Shown one piece after another: positions 30,358 to 39,210 of a stretch of DNA of 64,000 bases (its first letter is position 1; every line of letters starts with the position of its first letter). Source of the DNA: Actinophytocola sp044466355 (GTDB lineage: Bacteria > Actinomycetota > Actinomycetes > Mycobacteriales > Pseudonocardiaceae); the NCBI RefSeq assembly GCF_044466355.1, contig NZ_JBITMQ010000009.1:186001-250000 (forward strand), in the 5' to 3' direction. A model generated the notes under the pieces. It saw nothing but the letters and a program-made list of their open reading frames with translations. It was not told the DNA's origin and ran no database searches. The position numbers and the translations under genes were made by a program.

Positions 30358-30399
30358 GACGCGATGGTGCCACAGGTGCGCGGGTGACGATAAGCCCGC

Positions 30400-30855
30400 T
30401 CAGGCGTCCATGTGCTCGCGCATGGCGGGCAGGGCGTACTCGCGGACCGTCGTGAGCACCTCGCGTGCCAGCGCCTGGAACGGCCGCCCGACCTCCAGCT
30501 CCCACCACAGCTCACCGATCGGGTAACCGCCGACCTCGACCACCGAGCCGATCGGGGCCTGCCAGCCCATCCACTGGGCCTTCGCCGCCTCGCTCGCCGG
30601 GTAGTACGGGCGCACCCGCAGCTGCTCGGCCCACTCGTCCCGGGACATGACACCGATGTGCAGGGTGAAGCGGACGGCCCGCGCCGTGAAGGAACGTGCC
30701 TGCTCGACCGCGACCTCGCCCCAGTGGTTCGGGCCCTCGATGCGGAAGCGGCGGCCGACGCCGAAGAATCCGAGCGCGCGTAAGCCCGGGGCCAGGTTCG
30801 TGTCGACCATGAACCTGAACCAGTCCTGCGCGTTGCGCTCGATCTCGGATTCCAT
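30400..30855 (-). CDS. DUF4304 domain-containing protein
   Basis: 151 aa. The protein opens MESEIERNAQDWFRFMVDTN, then LRALGFFGVGRRFRI and HWGEVAVEQARS, the arrangement seen in DUF4304 proteins, with Trp-rich WWELEVG near the end. Function of the family is unknown. It is divergent from the LuxR-type regulator with a 148-bp gap. Confidence 0.8.
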   Translation of the reverse strand: MESEIERNAQDWFRFMVDTNLAPGLRALGFFGVGRRFRIEGPNHWGEVAVEQARSFTARAVRFTLHIGVMSRDEWAEQLRVRPYYPASEAAKAQWMGWQAPIGSVVEVGGYPIGELWWELEVGRPFQALAREVLTTVREYALPAMREHMDA

Positions 30856-31003
30856 ATTGCCACTAACAGTAGCGTCGCGAACCCGTGGAGTGCTAAGCGT
30901 TCGCTATCCAGAATGGATCGTGAGAACAAACTCACCGACCGCGTCACGCGCGCCGAACTCAGTCGTCCCCTGTCCGGAGTAGTGCCGGCAGGAGGACGAG
31001 AAG

Positions 31004-31723
31004 ATGACACCGAACACCAACCCGCCGACGGGGCGCACGGCGCACAGCGCCGTCGGCGTCGCGCTCATCGACGGTGTCCCGCTCGTCCGCGAAGGCCTGT
31101 CCGCGCTCGTGCACCGCACACCGGGGCTGCGCTGGGTCGGTGCGGCGGAGAGCCCCTCGGTGGGCCTGCGGTTGTGTGAACGGCTGCGGCCGGACGTCGT
31201 GCTCGTCGACTCGGGACTCGACCCGCGCGGACAGCTGAGCCACCTGCTGGCCGCCAACCGCGACCTCGGGGTCGTGCTGATGGTCGACGAGGCTCGCCGG
31301 ACCACCCAGTACGTCGCTGGCGCCGTCACCGGGGGCGTGCGCGGGGTCGTGCTCCGGACCGCGCAGCCACCGCAGCTCGTGAAGGCCATCCAGAGCGTGT
31401 GCCAACCGGACGGGCGCTACGTCGACGCCGCGCTGACCGTCAACCTCACGGCCCCGGTCGCCGGCCCCCTCCGCCCGAACGGCGCCCGCCAGCCGTTGTC
31501 GCAGCGCGAGCACCAGGTGCTGCAGCTGATCGCCGACGGCCTGGAGAACCAGGCGATCGCGAACGTCCTCTTCGTCTCGGTGGAGACGGTCAGGACGCAC
31601 GTGAAGAGCATCCTGCGCAAGCTCGCGTCGCGGGACCGCACGCACGCGGTGGCCGTCGCGTTCCGTTCCGGTGTGCTCACGTTGGATGGCGCCGCACACC
31701 GCTCACGGCCCGGCGTGAACTGA
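31004..31723 (+). CDS. orphan NarL/LuxR-type response regulator with atypical receiver
   Basis: 239 aa. The SD is GGAGG upstream of ATG 31004. A receiver-like domain (about 15-135) keeps the phospho-acceptor-like Asp in DVVLVDSGLD, but the N-terminal acidic pair is only one Asp (ALIDGVPLVREGL) and the conserved Lys of strand 5 appears as Arg (GVVLRTA). The C-terminal LuxR HTH (about 165-228: LSQREHQVLQLIADGLENQAIANVL) is intact. No histidine kinase is adjacent, so it may work without normal phosphorylation. Confidence 0.88.
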   Translation: MTPNTNPPTGRTAHSAVGVALIDGVPLVREGLSALVHRTPGLRWVGAAESPSVGLRLCERLRPDVVLVDSGLDPRGQLSHLLAANRDLGVVLMVDEARRTTQYVAGAVTGGVRGVVLRTAQPPQLVKAIQSVCQPDGRYVDAALTVNLTAPVAGPLRPNGARQPLSQREHQVLQLIADGLENQAIANVLFVSVETVRTHVKSILRKLASRDRTHAVAVAFRSGVLTLDGAAHRSRPGVN

Positions 31724-31779
31724 CTTACACCCCTCCCACCTGCCGAAAGTCACCTTCTCGAGCGGTGTGCTTGCCGTGC

Positions 31780-31795
31780 TCTACTGGCTAGTAAT
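31780..31795. promoter_or_regulatory. TetR-type operator copy 1 before fadE5
   Basis: TCTACTGGCTAGTAAT is an imperfect palindrome with half-sites TACT/AGTA. It overlaps a TAATAT -10-like hexamer at 31792-31797. It is nearly the same as the site before the TetR gene (TCTACTGGCGGGTAAC). Confidence 0.65.
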
Positions 31796-31803
31796 ATCCT
31801 GAA

Positions 31804-31819
31804 GTTACCGACGGGTAGC
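31804..31819. promoter_or_regulatory. TetR-type operator copy 2 before fadE5
   Basis: GTTACCGACGGGTAGC lies 24 bp after copy 1 and 40 bp before the fadE5 start. It shares TACY-N2-CG-R-GTA with the sites at 56322 and 61204. Confidence 0.65.
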
Positions 31820-31858
31820 AGATCTTTCGCGGAACCGCGGAGAACGGGGAGCCAGGAG

Positions 31859-33691
31859 ATGGGCCACTACAAGAGCAACGTCCGCGACCTCGAGTTCAAC
31901 CTGTTCGAGGTGTTCAACGTCCAGGACCGGCTGGGCAAGGGTGTTCTCGCGGAGTCCGACGAGGAGACCGCGCGTGGTGTGCTCGCGGAGCTGAACCGGC
32001 TGGCCACGGGCCCGCTGGCGGAGTCGTTCGCGGACGCCGACCGCAACCCGCCGACGTACGACCCGAAGACCTTCTCCGCGAAGCTCCCCGAGTCGTTCAA
32101 GAAGGCCTACCAGCTGATGTGGGACGGCGACTGGTGGCGGATCGGCCTGACCGACGACCTCGGTGGTCTCGGCCTGCCCCCGACCGTCCAGTGGGCGTCC
32201 GCCGAGCTGATGCTGGGCGCGAACCCGCCGCTGTTCATGTACATGTCCGGCCCGAACATGGCGCAGGTGCTGTTCCGCAACGGCACGGACGAGCAGAAGC
32301 GCTGGGCCCAGTTCATGATCGACCGCGGCTGGGGCGCCACGATGGTGCTGACCGAGCCGGACGCGGGCTCCGACGTGGGCGCGGGCCGCACGAAGGCCGT
32401 CCAGCAGGAGGACGGCTCGTGGCACCTGGACGGCGTGAAGCGGTTCATCACCTCGGGTGAGCACGACCTGTCCGAGAACATCATCCACCTGGTGCTGGCG
32501 CGCCCCGAGGGCGGCGGCCCCGGCACCAAGGGCCTGTCGATGTTCGTGGTCCCGAAGTTCCACTTCGACACCGAGACGGGCGAACTGGGCGAGCGCAACG
32601 GCGCCTACGTGACCAACATCGAGCACAAGATGGGCATCAAGGCGTCCACGACGTGTGAGCTGTCGCTGGGCCAGCACGACACGCCCGCCAAGGGCTGGCT
32701 GGTCGGCGAGGTGCACAACGGCATCGCGCAGATGTTCCAGGTCATCGAGTACGCCCGCATGATGGTCGGCACGAAGGCCATCGCGACGCTGTCCACCGGC
32801 TACCTGAACGCGCTGGACTACGCCAAGGAGCGCGTGCAGGGCGCGGACCTCACCCAGATGCTCGACAAGACGGCCCCGCGGGTGGCCATCACCGCCCACC
32901 CGGACGTCCGCCGCAGCCTGATGATGCAGAAGGCGTACGCCGAGGGCCTGCGTGCCGTGTACATGTACACGGCGACGTTCCAGGACCAGGTGTGGACGGG
33001 CGAGGGTGACGAGGAGGCCCAGGACCTCGCGAACCGGGTCAACGACCTGCTGCTGCCGATCGTGAAGGGCGTCGGGTCCGAGCGGGCCTACGAGCAGCTG
33101 GCCCAGTCGCTGCAGACCCTGGGTGGCTCCGGCTTCCTGCAGGACTACCCGATCGAGCAGTACATCCGCGACGCGAAGATCGACTCGCTGTACGAGGGCA
33201 CCACCGCCATCCAGTCGATGGACTTCTTCTTCCGCAAGATCGTCCGCGACAAGGGCCAGGCGCTGACCCACGTGGCCGGCGAGATCACGAAGTTCATCGA
33301 GTCCGAGGGCGGCAACGGCAGGCTCAAGGAGGGCCGCCAGCTGCTCAAGCAGGCCCTCGAGGACGTCCAGGGCATGCTGGGCTCGCTGATCGGCTACCTG
33401 ACCGCGTCCCAGAACGACGCGGCGAGCGTCTACAAGGTCGGCCAGCACAGCGTGCGGTTCCTGATGGCGGTCGGCGACCTGCTGATCGGCTGGCTGCTGC
33501 AGCGCCAGGCCGAGATCGCGATCGCCCGCCTGGACGAGGGCGCCGCCGAGAAGGACAAGGCCTTCTACGAGGGCAAGGTCGCGGTGGCGACGTTCTTCGC
33601 CAAGAACGTCCTGCCCGAGCTGTCCGCGGGCCGCAAGATCGTCGAGGCGGCGGACAACGCCCTGATGGAGATCGACGAGTCGGCCTTCTGA
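31859..33691 (+). CDS. fadE5: acyl-CoA dehydrogenase, FadE5-like
   Basis: 610 aa, the length of the mycobacterial FadE5 class rather than the 380-400 aa of ordinary family members. Motifs include MVLTEPDAGSDVGAGRTKA (flavin/substrate region), KRFITSGEHDLSENI, YARMMVGTKAIATLSTGYLNAL, GGSGFLQDYPIEQYIRDAKI and LYEGTTAIQ, whose Glu is the usual catalytic base. It performs the FAD-dependent first step of beta-oxidation. The SD is GCCAGGAG. Two TetR-type operators precede it; the matching fadA2, fabG4 and htdX genes lie at 59-62.5 kb. Confidence 0.93.
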   Translation: MGHYKSNVRDLEFNLFEVFNVQDRLGKGVLAESDEETARGVLAELNRLATGPLAESFADADRNPPTYDPKTFSAKLPESFKKAYQLMWDGDWWRIGLTDDLGGLGLPPTVQWASAELMLGANPPLFMYMSGPNMAQVLFRNGTDEQKRWAQFMIDRGWGATMVLTEPDAGSDVGAGRTKAVQQEDGSWHLDGVKRFITSGEHDLSENIIHLVLARPEGGGPGTKGLSMFVVPKFHFDTETGELGERNGAYVTNIEHKMGIKASTTCELSLGQHDTPAKGWLVGEVHNGIAQMFQVIEYARMMVGTKAIATLSTGYLNALDYAKERVQGADLTQMLDKTAPRVAITAHPDVRRSLMMQKAYAEGLRAVYMYTATFQDQVWTGEGDEEAQDLANRVNDLLLPIVKGVGSERAYEQLAQSLQTLGGSGFLQDYPIEQYIRDAKIDSLYEGTTAIQSMDFFFRKIVRDKGQALTHVAGEITKFIESEGGNGRLKEGRQLLKQALEDVQGMLGSLIGYLTASQNDAASVYKVGQHSVRFLMAVGDLLIGWLLQRQAEIAIARLDEGAAEKDKAFYEGKVAVATFFAKNVLPELSAGRKIVEAADNALMEIDESAF

Positions 33692-33706
33692 CCGACTGAA
33701 CGCACG

Positions 33707-33741
33707 CACCGGCCGCGGGTCCTGGCGACCCGCGGCCGGTG
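33707..33741. terminator. hairpin after fadE5
   Basis: CACCGGCCGCGGGTC pairs perfectly with GACCCGCGGCCGGTG (15 bp) around the loop CTGGC, 16 bp after the fadE5 stop. No T-run follows, as is common in actinobacteria. Confidence 0.8.
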
Positions 33742-33841
33742 TCGTCCTCGGCCAAGGAAACGATCAGGTCACGCTCAAGGTGTGACCACGGCCGATAGGT
33801 GGTACTGCTGAGGCCACCAACCCTCTGGCTGAGGAGCACTC

Positions 33842-34120
33842 ATGTGGTCAGTAGGCGCAATCATCGGACTTCTCATCGCGGGCATCGTCCTGGGCATCCT
33901 CGGACGACTCCTGGCTCCTGGTGAACAGAAGATCCCGTTCTGGTTGACGATCGTGGCAGGCATCGTCGGCGCACTGATAGGCAACCTGATCGCAGGCTGG
34001 GTGGGTGTGCGGGACACCCCGGGCATCGACTGGTGGCGTCACATCTTCCAGATCATCGCGGCCGTGGTCGCGGTGACGCTGGCGGCGTCGCTGTACCCGA
34101 AGGCTCGCGCACGCGCCTAG
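33842..34120 (+). CDS. GlsB/YeaQ/YmgE-family small membrane protein
   Basis: 92 aa with three membrane segments. It follows the family pattern GAIIGLLIAGIVLGILGRLL, PGEQKIPFWLTIVAGIVGA, LIGNLIAGW. Glycine zippers dominate. Members are called transglycosylase-associated or stress-response membrane proteins; the molecular role is unknown. It is a single gene flanked by hairpins on both sides. Confidence 0.9.
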   Translation: MWSVGAIIGLLIAGIVLGILGRLLAPGEQKIPFWLTIVAGIVGALIGNLIAGWVGVRDTPGIDWWRHIFQIIAAVVAVTLAASLYPKARARA

Positions 34121-34133
34121 CGCCCTGAATCAG

Positions 34134-34171
34134 CGAGGGGCCTCCGAAACCCGTGTTCCGGAGGCCCCTCG
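34134..34171. terminator. bidirectional hairpin between glsB-like gene and vanW-like gene
   Basis: CGAGGGGCCTCCG (34134-34146) pairs perfectly with CGGAGGCCCCTCG (34159-34171), with a 12-nt loop. It lies between two convergent stops. Confidence 0.8.
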
Positions 34172-34188
34172 GCCTGCGCGTTCCCCGA

Positions 34189-36012
34189 TCACTCGGGTGG
34201 CTTCGGCGCCTCGCACACGATCTTCGGCTGCGGGTTGTACCGGACGGTTCTGGTGTGGCGGGAGACCTCGCGACCCGAGCCCGCGTCGCGGATGATCCGG
34301 GTGTCGGAGGTGGTGAAGCCGGGCGCGCCGTTGCTGGCCTTGCAGTTCTCCTCGGGGCCCTTCTTCTCCTGCGGCGCCGTCTGGTCCGTGCGGCCGCCGG
34401 TGACGGACTCGACCTCGTACTTCTTCGTGCCCCAGAGCTTCACGGTGATCGTCGACGGCGTCCAGATCGTCTGGATGGCCACGCCGGTCTCCGAGTTGTT
34501 CTTGAACTTCAGGTCGATGACGCTGTTGCCCGCGTGGTCCTGGAACACGGTCGCCTCACGCGCCGCCGGGTAGCGGCTGATGTAGTAGCTGTGCTCCTTG
34601 TGCCCGGCGTCCTCCATCGCCGCGAAGTACGCCGCGTTGTAGAGGGTCGTGGCGAATTGGGAGATGCCGCCGCCGACCTCGCGGCCCGGTGCGCCGTCCT
34701 TGATCACGCCCGCCTCGACGTAGCCCTGGGCCTTGGTCCTCGGGCCGGTGTGACCGTTGAGGCTGAACGTCTCACCCGGCTTCACGATCGCGCCGTCGAC
34801 CTCGGCGGCGACCACACGGATGTTGACACCGGAGTCCGCGGCGAAGCCCTGGGTGGTGAACTCGCCGATGACCTCCTTGATGCCGAGCTTGTTCGCGGCG
34901 TCGGTGGTCACCTTGGCCGGCTTCGGCGCGTACGTGGCCTTCAGCTCCCGGCCGTCGGACTTCTTCAGGACGTCCATGACCGGCTTCAGCGTCTTGCCCC
35001 AGTCGACGGCCTTGCCGTCGACGGACGGCTCGACCTTCGGCGCGCCGGAGCTGAAGACGATCTCCGCGTCCTTGCCCTCGATCTCGGTGGACTTGAGCTG
35101 CGGCCCGACCGCGGCCACCAGCTTCTTCTGGTCGATGCTCGCCGTCAGCCCGCCGTCGTCGGCGGGCTTGAACACCAGCGCGCCCGCGATCACGGCGGGC
35201 TCGATCGTCGCGTCCTTGCCCTCGCCGTGGACGACCACCGGTCCGGACACCGCGGCCTTGGCGACCTCGTCGACGGCCTTCCGCACGCCGGCCGCGGTCG
35301 TCTTGACCTTGGTGATGCTCACCGGCAGCTGCACCGCCTTCCCGGTGGCCCAGTGGTCGACGAGTGCCTGGCGCGCACCGGCGACGTCGAGCTTCTGGCC
35401 GGGCTTGGGGTCCACCGCGACCGGCTCGACCCCGTCGAACTTGACCGTGCCCTCCGCGGGCTTGCGGTCGATCTTCGGCTGGAGCGCCTTGACGGCGGCG
35501 TCCAGCTTCTTGTCGTCGGTCTCGGTGACGACACCCATCTCCTGCGTGCTGAAGAACGACGTCAGCCGCGTGATCGGGTTCAGCGGCTGCTCACCGGTGC
35601 GGGCCAGGGTGGCCTCCCAGTCGATGGCCAGGCCCGCGTCCGCCGCGTTGACCTCGACGTCGACGTCGCCGCCGCGCACCTGCACCGGCTTCTCGAGCCG
35701 CGGCTCGATCTCGTCACGCAGGATCCGCTCCGCGTCCTCGTGGGACTCGCCGCCGACGTCGATGCCGACCACGCTGACCCCGCGCGGCACCTCCCCGCTG
35801 CTCAGCAGCAGGTCCACGCCGTAGAGGACGACCAGGGCGGCGAAGACCGCGCCCGCGATGATGCCCGCTTTGCGCAGTTTCTTGCCCTGCGCGTCACCCG
35901 CGGGCTGCCCGGGTGCCTGAATCCTGACCGTCGGCTCGTCACCAGGGGTTCGCGTGACCGGCGTGAGCACTTCGGTCTTCTCGGCGTGTGACTCCGGCCA
36001 TTGGTGCTCCAC
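34189..36012 (-). CDS. VanW-family membrane-anchored protein
   Basis: 607 aa from GTG 36012 (SD GGGGAAGG). A cytoplasmic N-terminus of about 45 residues is followed by one membrane segment (AGIIAGAVFAALVVLYGVDL). Next come a long extracytoplasmic region with repeated peptidoglycan-binding-4-like units (about 75-340) and a C-terminal VanW domain (about 380-560: GFAADSGVNIRVVAAEVDG, FSLNGHTGPRT, GGGISQFATTLYNAAYFAA). It is probably a cell-wall factor. VanW is associated with glycopeptide-resistance loci, but none is present here. Function is unknown. Confidence 0.9.
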   Translation of the reverse strand: MEHQWPESHAEKTEVLTPVTRTPGDEPTVRIQAPGQPAGDAQGKKLRKAGIIAGAVFAALVVLYGVDLLLSSGEVPRGVSVVGIDVGGESHEDAERILRDEIEPRLEKPVQVRGGDVDVEVNAADAGLAIDWEATLARTGEQPLNPITRLTSFFSTQEMGVVTETDDKKLDAAVKALQPKIDRKPAEGTVKFDGVEPVAVDPKPGQKLDVAGARQALVDHWATGKAVQLPVSITKVKTTAAGVRKAVDEVAKAAVSGPVVVHGEGKDATIEPAVIAGALVFKPADDGGLTASIDQKKLVAAVGPQLKSTEIEGKDAEIVFSSGAPKVEPSVDGKAVDWGKTLKPVMDVLKKSDGRELKATYAPKPAKVTTDAANKLGIKEVIGEFTTQGFAADSGVNIRVVAAEVDGAIVKPGETFSLNGHTGPRTKAQGYVEAGVIKDGAPGREVGGGISQFATTLYNAAYFAAMEDAGHKEHSYYISRYPAAREATVFQDHAGNSVIDLKFKNNSETGVAIQTIWTPSTITVKLWGTKKYEVESVTGGRTDQTAPQEKKGPEENCKASNGAPGFTTSDTRIIRDAGSGREVSRHTRTVRYNPQPKIVCEAPKPPE

Positions 36013-36025
36013 GACTTGCCTTCCC

Positions 36026-36346
36026 CTAGAGATACAAACCCGTGCCGTGCTCGATCCGCTCGCTCGCGATCGCGTGCAGGTCGCGCTCGCGCATCACCAG
36101 GTAGGTCTGCCCGTGGACCTCTACCTCGAGCTGGTCCTCGGGGTTGAACAGGACCCGGTCGCCGACCTTCACGTTCCGCACGCTCGTGCCGACGCCCAGC
36201 ACGTCACCCCAGGCCAGACGCCGAGCCATCTGCGCGGTCGCCGGGATGACGATGCCACCGGTGCTGCGCCGTTCCCCTTCCTCGGGAGTGAGCTGCACCA
36301 GCACCCTGTCGTGCAGCATCTGGATCTCGAGTTTGAGTTCTGGCAC
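36026..36346 (-). CDS. GroES-family co-chaperonin-like protein (orphan)
   Basis: 106 aa from GTG 36346. It has the GroES fold signature MLHDRVLVQLTPEEGERRSTGGIVIPATA, then WGDVLGVGTSVRNVKVGDRVLFNPEDQLEVEV. No groEL follows and no HAIR or CIRCE element precedes it, so it is not a standard groESL locus. The hydrophobic mobile loop is altered (ERRSTGGIVIP instead of the usual TxSGIVLP type). It may be a divergent paralogue. It precedes vanW by 13 bp on the same strand. Confidence 0.82.
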   Translation of the reverse strand: MPELKLEIQMLHDRVLVQLTPEEGERRSTGGIVIPATAQMARRLAWGDVLGVGTSVRNVKVGDRVLFNPEDQLEVEVHGQTYLVMRERDLHAIASERIEHGTGLYL

Positions 36347-36373
36347 CGAGGAATGGTAACCGCCGACCCCCGG

Positions 36374-36847
36374 CTAACCGCGTGCCGCCTCCACTGCCGA
36401 CTTGAGTCGCGCGAGGGTGTGCTCCATGTTGCGCTGATTCTGATCCGCACGGTCCCGCACACCCGTGACGAGGTTCGCGAACGGCCTGAACCAGGCGGGC
36501 CGCCGGTCCCACGTGCGCTCCTCGACGACGCACCCCACCCCGGCCGCCACGATGTCGTACTGCCAGCGGGACACCGGAATGCCCGCGAAGGAGGACACCT
36601 CGAACGCGAACCGCCGCCCCGGCTCGGCGTCCGTGACCGTCGCCGTGGTGCTCCAGCGCCGCCACGCCCGCCTGTTGTGCCCACGGAACCGGGCGCCGAC
36701 CGCCGCCTCGCCGACCCCGCCGAGCCAGGTGGCGCGGTCGAGCTCCTCGGTCAGCTCCGACATCTTCGGCGGGTCGCTGACCAGCGCGTACACCACGTCG
36801 GGTGACGCGTCGACCACGGTCCGCGCGGACGCGCTCGGTTCGATCAT
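36374..36847 (-). CDS. SRPBCC (START/Bet v1-like) family protein
   Basis: 157 aa with SD GGAGGAACG. It shows the polyketide-cyclase/SRPBCC pattern SARTVVDASPDVVYALVSDPPKMSE, GARFRGHNRRAWRRWSTTATV, DAEPGRRFAFEVSS, GCVVEERTWDRRP. The fold binds hydrophobic ligands; the ligand is unknown. It starts 12 bp after the stop of the upstream beta-helix membrane protein, so the two are likely in one operon. Confidence 0.9.
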   Translation of the reverse strand: MIEPSASARTVVDASPDVVYALVSDPPKMSELTEELDRATWLGGVGEAAVGARFRGHNRRAWRRWSTTATVTDAEPGRRFAFEVSSFAGIPVSRWQYDIVAAGVGCVVEERTWDRRPAWFRPFANLVTGVRDRADQNQRNMEHTLARLKSAVEAARG

Positions 36848-36859
36848 CGTTCCTCCGGC

Positions 36860-39085
36860 TCAGGACGAGCGGCGCAGCATCCGTGTGATGCCCGCGGCGA
36901 CGGTGGTCGCGAGTATCCACCCCGACGCGACGAGCCCGGCCGTGATCCACTGGGACGCGCCGTCGAAGTGCCACCGGTTCTTGTGCCCGAAGTCGACGAT
37001 CGGGACGAGCTGGTCGATCGTGAACAGCACCGGGTTCCACACGAGTTTGTCGTCGGCGTTGGACTCGACCGGCACCGGTTGCAGCGAGAACCACACCGAC
37101 CCCGCGATCAGCAGCGCGACCAGCCACAGCAGGGCACGCATCGGCCGGTAGCCGTAGCCGACCATCCACCGCTGCAGCCAGCTCCACAGCACCACCGGGA
37201 AGCCGAGCAGGCGGTACCCGTCGGCGAGCGCCGCGTACCGCCAGCGCTGCTTGTCGATGAGCACGGTCGAGGCGTGCTCCTCGTTGCCGCCCGCACGCAG
37301 CATCGTGGCGAGCTGGTCGTACGGCCCCGGCCGGTAGTTGTCGCCCATGGCGTTGCGCAGCAGCTTGAGCCGGTGCTTGACCTGCGCGTCGTCGTCCAGC
37401 TCGATCGGCTTGGCGAGCGCGTCGTAGCGGAAGTCGTGCAGCGCGATGTGCCCGGAGGCGTCCCAGAACTTGTCGTTGTCGGCCAGGTTCGCGCAGCGGG
37501 CGTGCTGCAGGTTCACGTGGCCGCGTGGCGCGGCGGCGACGTCGACCCGCAGCTCCTGGGTGATCAGGCCGAAGGCGTTGATCGCGGTGACGTTGAGCCG
37601 GGAGCCGAGCTCGGCGCCCTGGAAGTTCGTCTGCCTGCCGATCTCCGCCCGCCGGATCCGGATCTCGCCGTGCGCGGAGAACGGCTGACCGTCGCCGCGG
37701 GCACAGACGAGGTCGCGGCCGATCTGGGCGACACGCAGGTCGACCGACGGTTTCTGGGACTGGTCGCGCCGGTACCTGCCCGGGCTGAGCAGCCGGGAGG
37801 CACGGAGGTCGAAGTTGGCGCCGATCTCGGCCTCCGGCAGCAGGATCGACCCGAAGACCACGAGGCCGCGGGCGTCCAGGTTGCCGCCGGTCGTGAAGCG
37901 GCGGCCCTCGACCACGTCGCCGCCGCGGTTGCTCAGCACCGAACCGTCCAGCACGACGCTGCCGCGCGTGTTCACGTCGACCAGCCGCACCTGCCCCGCG
38001 ATCCGGGTGTTCCGCGCGTCGATGCCGCCGTCGATCTCGGTGCCGTCGAGGTGCAGCGCGCGGTAGCGGTACGGCCCGGGGGCGTCCGTCATGCCGGTCC
38101 GCTCCTCGAACGGCTCCGCACGCTCGGACATGTCGATGGTGGCGCCGGACAGGCGCAGCGAGCCGCCGATCCGCCCGTTGACGATCCGCAGCGTGCCGGT
38201 GCTGGTGAAGTCCTTGTCCAGGTCCACGTTCCCGGAGACCTGCATCCGGTCGGCGATCAGCGTGGCCCTCGGGTCGAAGAACCGCTGGTTGCCGCCGTCG
38301 CTGTAGTCCTCGTCCGCGGGCCGCAGCAGCGCGCCACGCAGGGAGAAGTCGCTCTCGATCCGCGCGCTCGGCAGGGACAGCCGCCCGATCGCGGTGAACC
38401 GCCGGATGCTCGACGCGACGCACTGAAAGTTCCCGCCGACCTGGAGGCCGTTGCCGTCCAGCGCGTACCCCTCCGGGTTCTCGAGCAGGGCACCGGCCAG
38501 GTTCACGTTGCCACCGGTGCGCAGGCCGGGGATCCGCATCTGGCCGCGCACGTCCACGTTCGCGGCCAGGAGCGCGCCCGCGAGCTGCAGCCGGTCGGCG
38601 TGCAGCGCGTACCCGCCAACGTTGACCAGCTTCGTGCCGGTCAGTTCGAGCGAGCCGCTGATCTCGGCGTCCGTGAGGTCGACCCGGCCCTCGATCCTGG
38701 TGCCGCCGACGAACCGCAGGTCGTTGTCGCTGTAGAGGTTGCGGCCCTCCAGGCCGGGCAACCTGCAGGTCGCGAACTCGCAGCCGGCGAGGTTGGTCTG
38801 CCGCAGGTCCGGCGGGTCCTCGAACCGGCAGCGGACGAACTCGAGCAGGTGCGGGAACTCGACCGCCCGCAGGTCGAGGACACCGACGATGTACTTGTCC
38901 GTGAACCGGAGGACGGGCGGCGTGGTGGCTCGCCTGCGCCCCCACGCACCCGCGGGGCGCGACCCACCCGGACCGGGCTCGAACGCGAAGATCTGGCGCA
39001 CGATCTCCTCGGCCCGCACCCTCGCCCACTCGGGCGGCTGCGGGTCGAACGGTTCCAGCCTGCGGCCAGGTGGCTCCTCGGTCAT
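36860..39085 (-). CDS. large beta-helix-like membrane protein (often annotated membrane-associated oxidoreductase)
   Basis: 741 aa from ATG 39085, with GAGGGG 6 nt upstream. About 500 residues consist of short repeated beta segments (for example VDLTDAEISGSLELTG, VNLAGALLENPEGYALDG, LQVGGNF, GGNLDARGLVVFG) that look like a pentapeptide- or bactofilin-like right-handed helix. Two C-terminal membrane segments follow (ALLWLVALLIAGSVWF and WITAGLVASGWILATTVAAG). Homologues are often called oxidoreductases, but no cofactor motif is visible. Function is unknown; a cytoplasmic scaffold anchored to the membrane is one possibility. Confidence 0.75.
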   Translation of the reverse strand: MTEEPPGRRLEPFDPQPPEWARVRAEEIVRQIFAFEPGPGGSRPAGAWGRRRATTPPVLRFTDKYIVGVLDLRAVEFPHLLEFVRCRFEDPPDLRQTNLAGCEFATCRLPGLEGRNLYSDNDLRFVGGTRIEGRVDLTDAEISGSLELTGTKLVNVGGYALHADRLQLAGALLAANVDVRGQMRIPGLRTGGNVNLAGALLENPEGYALDGNGLQVGGNFQCVASSIRRFTAIGRLSLPSARIESDFSLRGALLRPADEDYSDGGNQRFFDPRATLIADRMQVSGNVDLDKDFTSTGTLRIVNGRIGGSLRLSGATIDMSERAEPFEERTGMTDAPGPYRYRALHLDGTEIDGGIDARNTRIAGQVRLVDVNTRGSVVLDGSVLSNRGGDVVEGRRFTTGGNLDARGLVVFGSILLPEAEIGANFDLRASRLLSPGRYRRDQSQKPSVDLRVAQIGRDLVCARGDGQPFSAHGEIRIRRAEIGRQTNFQGAELGSRLNVTAINAFGLITQELRVDVAAAPRGHVNLQHARCANLADNDKFWDASGHIALHDFRYDALAKPIELDDDAQVKHRLKLLRNAMGDNYRPGPYDQLATMLRAGGNEEHASTVLIDKQRWRYAALADGYRLLGFPVVLWSWLQRWMVGYGYRPMRALLWLVALLIAGSVWFSLQPVPVESNADDKLVWNPVLFTIDQLVPIVDFGHKNRWHFDGASQWITAGLVASGWILATTVAAGITRMLRRSS

Positions 39086-39210
39086 CAACCGCCCCTCAGT
39101 ACGCACGTGCATGGCGCGACACTCCGACGCGACCCGGTCACGCACGGTTCCCCCGCCGCGGCAACCTGTGGATCAAATGTTGCACACCGGGCGCGGGAGG
39201 GGTCCCGGTC

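Noticed and set aside
30856..30900. CIRCE-like sequence (GAGTGCTAA at 30886-30894)
   Set aside because: Only the right half is present; no TTAGCACTC lies 9 nt upstream, and the neighbours are not chaperone genes.
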